DNA of 10,504 bases, from assembly GCA_029960905.1 (NCBI GenBank), contig JASBVU010000035.1:1-10504 (forward strand). The letters are read 5' to 3'. Shown here piece after piece: positions 5,535-10,504 of the stretch. Under the pieces are notes generated by a model. The model saw only the letters and a program-made list of their open reading frames with translations. It was not told where the DNA came from and ran no database searches. Source of the stretch: Thermoanaerobacterium sp. (GTDB lineage: Bacteria; Bacillota; Thermoanaerobacteria; Thermoanaerobacterales; Thermoanaerobacteraceae). Within the stretch, counting starts at the first letter, position 1; every line of letters begins with the position of its first letter. The position numbers and the translations under genes were made by a program.

Positions 5535-7379
5535 TTACCCTCTTTCATCGCATATAGGAAGCGTAAACATGAAATTGCTTCCTACGTCTATATCGCTTTC
5601 ACACCATACTTTTCCACCGTGTGCTTCTACAATCTCTTTTACTACAGCAAGCCCCAATCCAGTGCCTTTAATCTCAAATTCGTCGTTACTATTTACATGG
5701 AAAAATTTATCAAAAATTTTATCTTTATATTCTTTAGGTATTCCTACACCAGTGTCTTTAACAGAAATTTGCATGAAGTTGTCACTAATCGACGCACTAA
5801 TCGTAATATCATCACCTGCATCAGTGTACTTCAAGGCATTTGTTATGAGATTATTTAAAACCCACGTTATCTTTTCTGGATCAGCATATACGCATGGCAT
5901 ATCTTCATCAACTGTATTAATCAGGTTTACACCTTTTTCATTAGCAATATTATACAGTGGCTTTACGGTATTTTGTACTATCCCAAATATGGAACAACAT
6001 TTAAAATTGTACATTTCTTTACCAGACTCAATTTTTGTAAGTTCAATCAATTCATTAACTAATTCAGTAAGCTTTTCACCTTCTTCTTCGATTGCTATAA
6101 GTGTGCTCTTTTGCTTTTCATTAATATTTCCTATTTTTTCTTCTAAAATCATACTTGCACCCATCATTATGGATGTTAACGGTGTTTTAAATTCATGTGA
6201 AATTATTGATATGAAATCGTCTTTTGCTTGTTCTAACTCCTTAAACTCAGTTATATTGTGAAAAACTAATAGTATATCTGATATTTCAGATTTGTAATTT
6301 TCTATTGGAGTAATTGTAACATCATAATATTTATCACCGTATTTAATCTGCTCAACCTTGTTAATATTAAATTTTGAATCAACAATCGCATTTATTTGTT
6401 CAAAAAGCTTCTCATCCTTAACAGACATAAGAAAATGCTTATCAATGGCATTTTTTTCTTCAACTTCAAATAATTCTTCAGCCGCACTATTTAATAATAT
6501 TATTTCATAATCTGAATTAAGCACTAATAAAGGGTCATTTATACTCTTTACTATAGACAACGTTTTGTTGCGCTCATCAATTATCTTACCTAATTGACTT
6601 TCTTCATATTGTTTAAGTCGTTTTATCATGTTATTAAATTCTATTGCTAATTTTCCTAATTCATCATCTGTCTTAATTGATATGACTTGATCAAGTTCTC
6701 CTTCTTTTACTTCCCTTATAGATTTTATTAAATATTCCATTGGCTTTAAAAATCTATTAGTAAATATTAAGGATATTATAAATCCAAAAATAGCTGTCAA
6801 AAGTGTAACTAATAAAATAGTGTACATGGAATTTTTTGCATCCAACGTTGCATTAGTCTTTTTTTCAAACATAGCATTTTCGTTTAACTTGGCAAGGGAA
6901 TTTAATAGTTCTTTTATATGATCATAGTTAGGCTTTATCTTCATATTATAATAATTTAACATGGCATCTTTATTCCCTGATGGCATCCCTTGCAAATATG
7001 AAAAACTTGTTGTAAAATCAATGTACGCATTTTTTATCTCATCAACATAATTGCCTTCGTTTTTTTCCGTTATTTTTTCCGTTATATTGTTTGCTTCAAC
7101 ATTGTACCAATTATAAAATACAGAACTGTCCTGGTTAAATTGTTTTATGCCAGCTTGTCTGTCCTCATATATAAATGTCAATATCGCATTGTTTTGATTT
7201 TCTATCTCCTCATTCATCAAATTAACAGCTTTTATGCTTTTATAATTATCAATCATTAAACCATCTATAGTCTTACTGAGATAATACATGTTAATGCCAG
7301 ATATTATTCCGACTACCAATACTAACACAACAAGTAACAAATACACAACTGATATTTTGCCTTTTAATGTTTTAAGCAT
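5535..7379 (-). CDS. Membrane sensor histidine kinase (HAMP-PAS-HisKA-HATPase)
   Basis: This 614-residue kinase most likely starts at ATG 7379, which has AGGTG six bases upstream; a GTG at 7388 is possible. Order: TM1 at about 9-30; an extracytoplasmic, mostly helical sensor domain (about 31-184) resembling four-helix-bundle sensors; TM2 at about 186-207; HAMP (about 208-260); PAS (about 275-378); HisKA with phospho-acceptor His395 in SHEFKTP; and a HATPase_c domain with N-box NNLITNALKY (about 509-518), G1 DTGVGI (542-547) and G2 GTGLGL (572-577). All catalytic motifs are intact. It is the first gene of an operon with the receiver protein at 4947-5528. It is not KdpD: it lacks the KdpD sensor and USP domains and has two rather than four membrane helices, despite standing next to kdp. 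The ligand cannot be deduced. Confidence 0.93.
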   Translation of the reverse strand: MLKTLKGKISVVYLLLVVLVLVVGIISGINMYYLSKTIDGLMIDNYKSIKAVNLMNEEIENQNNAILTFIYEDRQAGIKQFNQDSSVFYNWYNVEANNITEKITEKNEGNYVDEIKNAYIDFTTSFSYLQGMPSGNKDAMLNYYNMKIKPNYDHIKELLNSLAKLNENAMFEKKTNATLDAKNSMYTILLVTLLTAIFGFIISLIFTNRFLKPMEYLIKSIREVKEGELDQVISIKTDDELGKLAIEFNNMIKRLKQYEESQLGKIIDERNKTLSIVKSINDPLLVLNSDYEIILLNSAAEELFEVEEKNAIDKHFLMSVKDEKLFEQINAIVDSKFNINKVEQIKYGDKYYDVTITPIENYKSEISDILLVFHNITEFKELEQAKDDFISIISHEFKTPLTSIMMGASMILEEKIGNINEKQKSTLIAIEEEGEKLTELVNELIELTKIESGKEMYNFKCCSIFGIVQNTVKPLYNIANEKGVNLINTVDEDMPCVYADPEKITWVLNNLITNALKYTDAGDDITISASISDNFMQISVKDTGVGIPKEYKDKIFDKFFHVNSNDEFEIKGTGLGLAVVKEIVEAHGGKVWCESDIDVGSNFMFTLPICDERG

Positions 7380-7417
7380 TAAATACACCTACCTACATTT
7401 CACCTTTTGATATTTAA

Positions 7418-7446
7418 AGTATAATTTTCAAAAAATATAAAGTCAA
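7418..7446 (-). promoter_or_regulatory. Sigma-A-type promoter of the kinase-regulator operon
   Basis: On the minus strand a -35 TTGACT (7446-7441) and a -10 TATACT (7423-7418) are separated by exactly 17 bases. This is a near-consensus housekeeping promoter placing the RNA start near 7411, about 32 bases before the kinase ATG. No operator-like repeat overlaps it, so basal constitutive expression is likely. Confidence 0.7.
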
Positions 7447-7540
7447 TAAAGCATTCTTACGAAAAAACGCGAAAAAAAGTGATAATATGTGTATTAGTGA
7501 GATAATTTAATATAAAGGTATTTGATAATATGGATTATTT

Positions 7541-7591
7541 TTTAATGAAAATTTAATGAAACTTTTGTTTTATTTTCCCGTGTATTATAAT
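7541..7591 (+). promoter_or_regulatory. kdp promoter with 11-bp-period direct repeat (candidate operator)
   Basis: The perfect direct repeat TTTAATGAAA occurs at 7541-7550 and 7552-7561, 11 bp apart and so on the same helix face. The -10 TATAAT (7586-7591) lies 24 bases downstream, and the -35 region is poor (TTGTTT at 15-bp spacing). A tandem repeat just upstream of a weak -35 suits an OmpR-family activator such as KdpE, the usual kdp regulator. KdpE binding itself is inferred. The leader to kdpF is about 45 bases, too short for a riboswitch. Confidence 0.5.
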
Positions 7592-7642
7592 TTACTCATG
7601 CCTAAAAGCATTGATTATTTTATTTTTAAGGAGGAGTTTTGA

Positions 7643-7732
7643 ATGAATATTGAATTTGTAGTAGGTGGTATAATATCGTTTGTAATACTTTTTTATTTAG
7701 TTTATATGCTCTTAAAAGCTGATGAATTATGA
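7643..7732 (+). CDS. kdpF: KdpF, small stabilising subunit of the Kdp K+ pump
   Basis: This 29-residue protein is a single hydrophobic membrane helix (about 5-23) ending KADEL. AAGGAGGAG lies eight bases before the ATG. KdpF is a known one-helix peptide of about 29 residues that stabilises the KdpABC complex, and the segment VYMLLKADEL resembles the conserved KdpF end (a Tyr-Leu run followed by basic and acidic residues). Its place directly before kdpA, 21 bases apart, strongly supports the call. Confidence 0.88.
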   Translation: MNIEFVVGGIISFVILFYLVYMLLKADEL

Positions 7733-7753
7733 TAAATGTCAGGGAGGATTATT

Positions 7754-9460
7754 ATGATATATGATATTTTACAAATGCTAATATTTATATGTCTTTTAGT
7801 GATAATTGCAATACCACTTGGTTCCTATATAGCAAAGGTATTTACTAATCAGCATACATTCTTTGATTTTGTAGCAAAACCAATCGAAAAATTTGTTTAT
7901 AAAATTACAGGTATAGATGAAAACCATGAAATGAATTGGAAAGAGTATGCTTTGTCATTGCTTATATTTAATTTTTTAGGCATAATCTTTCTCTTTATTA
8001 TACTTGTATCGCAAGGCAAATTGCCATTAAATCCTCAAAAACTAAATGGAATTTCATCTTGGCATCTTGCTTTAAATACGGCAGTAAGTTTTGTAACAAA
8101 CACAAACTGGCAAGCATATAGTGGTGAAACAACTGTAAGTTATTTGTCTCAAATGTTAGGGTTAACAGTTCAAAACTTTTTATCTGCTGCTACTGGACTA
8201 TCAGTGGCGATTGCTTTAATTAGAGGCATAATGCGACATTCTACAAAAGACATAGGCAATTTTTGGGTGGATATTACAAAATCAATAATATGGATTTTCT
8301 TGCCTCTTTCATTAATTCTTTCTTTAATCCTTACACAGCAGGGAGTAATACAAAACTTTAGTAGCTATGTTAAAGTACATACATTAGAAGGGCTAAAGCA
8401 AGTCATAGCAATGGGTCCTGTAGCTTCTCAGGAAGCAATTAAAATGCTAGGAACAAACGGCGGAGGCTTTTTTGGTGCAAATTCTGCACATCCTTTTGAA
8501 AATCCAACGCCGTTTACAAATATGTTAGAAATGCTTGCAATACTTGCTATACCAGCTTCCTTGCCTTATGCATTTGGTAAAATGGTAAAAAACACAAGGC
8601 AAGGATGGGCTATTTTTAGCGCCATGCTTATTTTATTTGTCATCATGTTAGGTACAACATATTATTCAGAAAAAACTGGCAATCCAATCATAAACCATAT
8701 AAATATAACTGGTCCATCTGCGATGGAAGGGAAAGAAGTCAGATTCGGAATAGCTGGTTCTTCATTATTTTCAACAGTCACAACAGCAGCGTCTTGTGGT
8801 GCGGTAAATTCTTCTTTAGACAGTATGACACCTTTAGGCGGACTAATACCAATGCTTCAAATGATGCTTGGAGAAGTCATATTTGGAGGTGTTGGTTCAG
8901 GTCTTTATTCAATGCTAATAGATGCTTTTTTAGCAGTTTTTATTGTAGGCCTTATGGTGGGACGAACACCTGAATACATCGGCAAAAAGATAGAATCATA
9001 CGAGATGAAGATGTCAATATTAGCCATCATAATACCAGCTTCTACAATCCTTATAGGAAGCGCTATTGCATCTGTGACAAAAGCTGGTACAAGTTCACTA
9101 TTAAATCATGGTCCGCATGGGTTAAGCGAAATATTGTATGCTTTTGCTTCTACAGCAGGAAATAATGGAAGTGCTTTTGCCGGACTTAATTCTAACACAA
9201 TGTTTTACAATTTAATCACCTCAATCGCAATGATTATTGGCAGATTTGGCGTTATCATACCAGTACTAGCCATTGCGGGGAGTTTGGCAAATAAAAAGAT
9301 TGTACCGGCCAGTGTAGGAACATTTCCTACTGATAATGCTTTGTTTTCAGTACTCTTAGTAGGAATAGTACTGATAATTGGTGCTTTAACCTTTTTCCCT
9401 GCTCTTTCTTTAGGCCCAATAATTGAACAATTGCTAATGAATGCTGGAAAATTGTTCTAA
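7754..9460 (+). CDS. kdpA: KdpA, potassium-selective channel subunit of KdpFABC ATPase
   Basis: KdpA is the membrane subunit of the high-affinity K+ pump that forms the selectivity filter. The ATG at 7754 (568 residues) is chosen over 7736 because GGGAGG sits six bases before it and the protein then begins directly with the first membrane helix, as in known KdpA. About ten membrane segments are visible. The four family filter-loop signatures are present: [11 protein letters not shown] (from 115), [22 protein letters not shown] (from 233), [16 protein letters not shown] (from 348) and [13 protein letters not shown] (from 470). Length matches the usual 550-570 residues. It lies 21 bases after kdpF and 16 bases before kdpB, so it is co-transcribed with both. 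Confidence 0.97.
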   Translation: MIYDILQMLIFICLLVIIAIPLGSYIAKVFTNQHTFFDFVAKPIEKFVYKITGIDENHEMNWKEYALSLLIFNFLGIIFLFIILVSQGKLPLNPQKLNGISSWHLALNTAVSFVTNTNWQAYSGETTVSYLSQMLGLTVQNFLSAATGLSVAIALIRGIMRHSTKDIGNFWVDITKSIIWIFLPLSLILSLILTQQGVIQNFSSYVKVHTLEGLKQVIAMGPVASQEAIKMLGTNGGGFFGANSAHPFENPTPFTNMLEMLAILAIPASLPYAFGKMVKNTRQGWAIFSAMLILFVIMLGTTYYSEKTGNPIINHINITGPSAMEGKEVRFGIAGSSLFSTVTTAASCGAVNSSLDSMTPLGGLIPMLQMMLGEVIFGGVGSGLYSMLIDAFLAVFIVGLMVGRTPEYIGKKIESYEMKMSILAIIIPASTILIGSAIASVTKAGTSSLLNHGPHGLSEILYAFASTAGNNGSAFAGLNSNTMFYNLITSIAMIIGRFGVIIPVLAIAGSLANKKIVPASVGTFPTDNALFSVLLVGIVLIIGALTFFPALSLGPIIEQLLMNAGKLF

Positions 9461-9476
9461 CCATGGAGGTATTAAT

Positions 9477-10504
9477 ATGAGCAAAAAAGAATCTACGCGA
9501 ATGAATATAAATAGTAAAGAACTCATAAAAAATGCTTTTAAAAAATTAAACCCTGCAACACTTTTTAGAAATCCTGTAATGTTTATTGTAGAAATAGGTT
9601 CAATATTGACAACTATAATAACAATCATGGATTTCATAAGTAAAAGTGCTGAAAGAAATTTTGACTTACAAATCTCAATATGGCTGTGGTTTACCGTCTT
9701 GTTTGCAAATTTTGCAGAGTCTTTAGCTGAAGGGCGAGGCAAGGCTCAAGCTGATGCATTGCGGAAGACAAGAAAAGATATAAAAGCAAAAAAATTAATA
9801 GGGGATAAAACTGAGGTAGTATTGGGATCTACTCTTAAAAAAGGTGATGTTGTCCTCGTCGAAGCTGGTGACATAATTCCAGGTGATGGAGAAGTAATCG
9901 AAGGTGTAGCGTCTGTAGATGAAAGCGCAATTACTGGAGAATCTGCACCTGTCATAAGAGAATCTGGTGGTGACAGAAGCTCTGTAACTGCTGGTACAAA
10001 AGTCTTATCAGACTGGATAAAAGTAAAAATCTCTTCAGATCCAGGTGAATCTTTTCTTGACAAAATGATAAGCCTTGTAGAAGGTGCAAAAAGACAAAAG
10101 ACGCCAAATGAGATTGCATTGACAATTATGCTTATAGGGCTCACTATAATACTGCTTTTAGCCACAGTTACAATCGAACCCTATGCAATTTATTCAGGGA
10201 CAAAAATATCAATTCCAACACTTATTGCATTGCTTGTATGTCTTATACCAACCACAATAGGAGGACTATTAAGCACAATAGGCATAGCAGGCATGGACAG
10301 ACTTATAAAAAAGAATATATTGGCTATGTCTGGCCGCGCTGTCGAGGCTGCTGGTGATGTAGATGTGCTTTTATTAGATAAAACAGGCACAATTACATTT
10401 GGAAATAGAATGGCTACAGAATTTATTCCTGCGCCAGGTGTTACAGAAAATGAATTAGCAATGGCTGCTCAAATGTCCTCTCTATCTGACGAGACACCAG
10501 AAGG
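9477..10504 (+). CDS. kdpB: KdpB, ATPase subunit of the Kdp K+ pump (3' end cut off)
   Basis: KdpB is the P-type ATPase subunit that energises K+ uptake. ATG 9477 is preceded by GGAGG with eight-base spacing, and the frame is open for 342 codons to the window edge (full KdpB is about 680-690 residues). Visible parts: a first membrane pair (about 35-55 and 68-88), the actuator domain with TGES at 153-156, a second membrane pair (about 215-240 and 245-275) with the PTTIGGLLS ion-path motif from 258, and the phosphorylation motif DKTGTIT with acceptor Asp301. The last residues, SDETPEG, begin the nucleotide-binding domain. All motifs seen are intact. kdpC and any regulators should follow outside the window. 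Confidence 0.97.
   Translation, partial: MSKKESTRMNINSKELIKNAFKKLNPATLFRNPVMFIVEIGSILTTIITIMDFISKSAERNFDLQISIWLWFTVLFANFAESLAEGRGKAQADALRKTRKDIKAKKLIGDKTEVVLGSTLKKGDVVLVEAGDIIPGDGEVIEGVASVDESAITGESAPVIRESGGDRSSVTAGTKVLSDWIKVKISSDPGESFLDKMISLVEGAKRQKTPNEIALTIMLIGLTIILLLATVTIEPYAIYSGTKISIPTLIALLVCLIPTTIGGLLSTIGIAGMDRLIKKNILAMSGRAVEAAGDVDVLLLDKTGTITFGNRMATEFIPAPGVTENELAMAAQMSSLSDETPE

Noticed and set aside
5095..6261. Plus-strand open frame of 388 codons
   Set aside because: It is antisense to the receiver gene and to the catalytic half of the kinase, which carry intact motifs. Its Ser/Phe/Ile-rich product shows no domain.
5535..7379. Calling the kinase KdpD because it adjoins kdp
   Set aside because: It lacks the KdpD N-terminal domain, the USP-like domain and four central membrane helices; it has HAMP and PAS domains instead.
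7562..7642. Cyclic-di-AMP (ydaO-type) riboswitch before kdp, as in some Firmicutes
   Set aside because: The leader from the -10 element to kdpF is only about 45 bases and has none of the conserved riboswitch structure.
9434..10390. Three minus-strand open frames opposite kdpA/kdpB
   Set aside because: kdpB is unmistakable on the plus strand (TGES, DKTGTIT) and is open to the edge; the minus frames are its shadows.

Overview
The window is AT-rich and tightly packed. Gene content, Shine-Dalgarno strength and gene families point to a low-GC anaerobic Firmicute of the Clostridia, most like Thermoanaerobacterium or Thermoanaerobacter. This assignment is by feel, because no rRNA or marker gene is present.

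Positions 1-7379 are read from the minus strand and 7643-10504 from the plus strand, diverging from a 263-base intergenic region at 7380-7642. In minus-strand transcription order: a two-domain-class histidine kinase (5535-7379) and a receiver-only response regulator with a helical tail (4947-5528) form one operon. Next come a hairpin terminator and a possible small RNA. A MacAB/HlyD-type exporter operon follows: a 589-residue membrane-fusion adaptor (2874-4643), a MacB/LolD-type ATPase (2179-2871) and a MacB-type permease (991-2163). After it lies a gene for a secreted helical-repeat protein resembling the DUF2680/YckD group (222-881), then a terminator, then the start of a small zinc-ribbon protein running off the left edge (1-97). 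On the plus strand is the kdp potassium-uptake operon: kdpF (29 residues), kdpA, and kdpB cut by the right edge.

The most striking non-coding signal is that the adaptor promoter and the promoter of the secreted repeat protein share one architecture. Each has four TTAACA-like hexamers in direct repeat at an 11-12 bp period, ending 8-9 bp before a perfect TATAAT. This looks like a PhoP/PhoB (OmpR-family) box array and suggests that the exporter and the secreted protein are co-regulated. The adjacent response regulator lacks a DNA-binding domain, so the regulator should be encoded elsewhere.

A second repeated module occurs downstream of two minus-strand units: a CU-rich ACCTCCC segment followed by a near-identical GCAGCC/GGCTGC terminator hairpin. 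One copy has a TATAAT about 50 bases before the hairpin and could be a small RNA that pairs with ribosome-binding sites. The kdp promoter carries its own 11-bp-period direct repeat, a candidate operator. The adaptor is also unusual in carrying two complete lipoyl-plus-barrel modules in one chain, and the ATPase and permease genes use codons differently from the adaptor gene.
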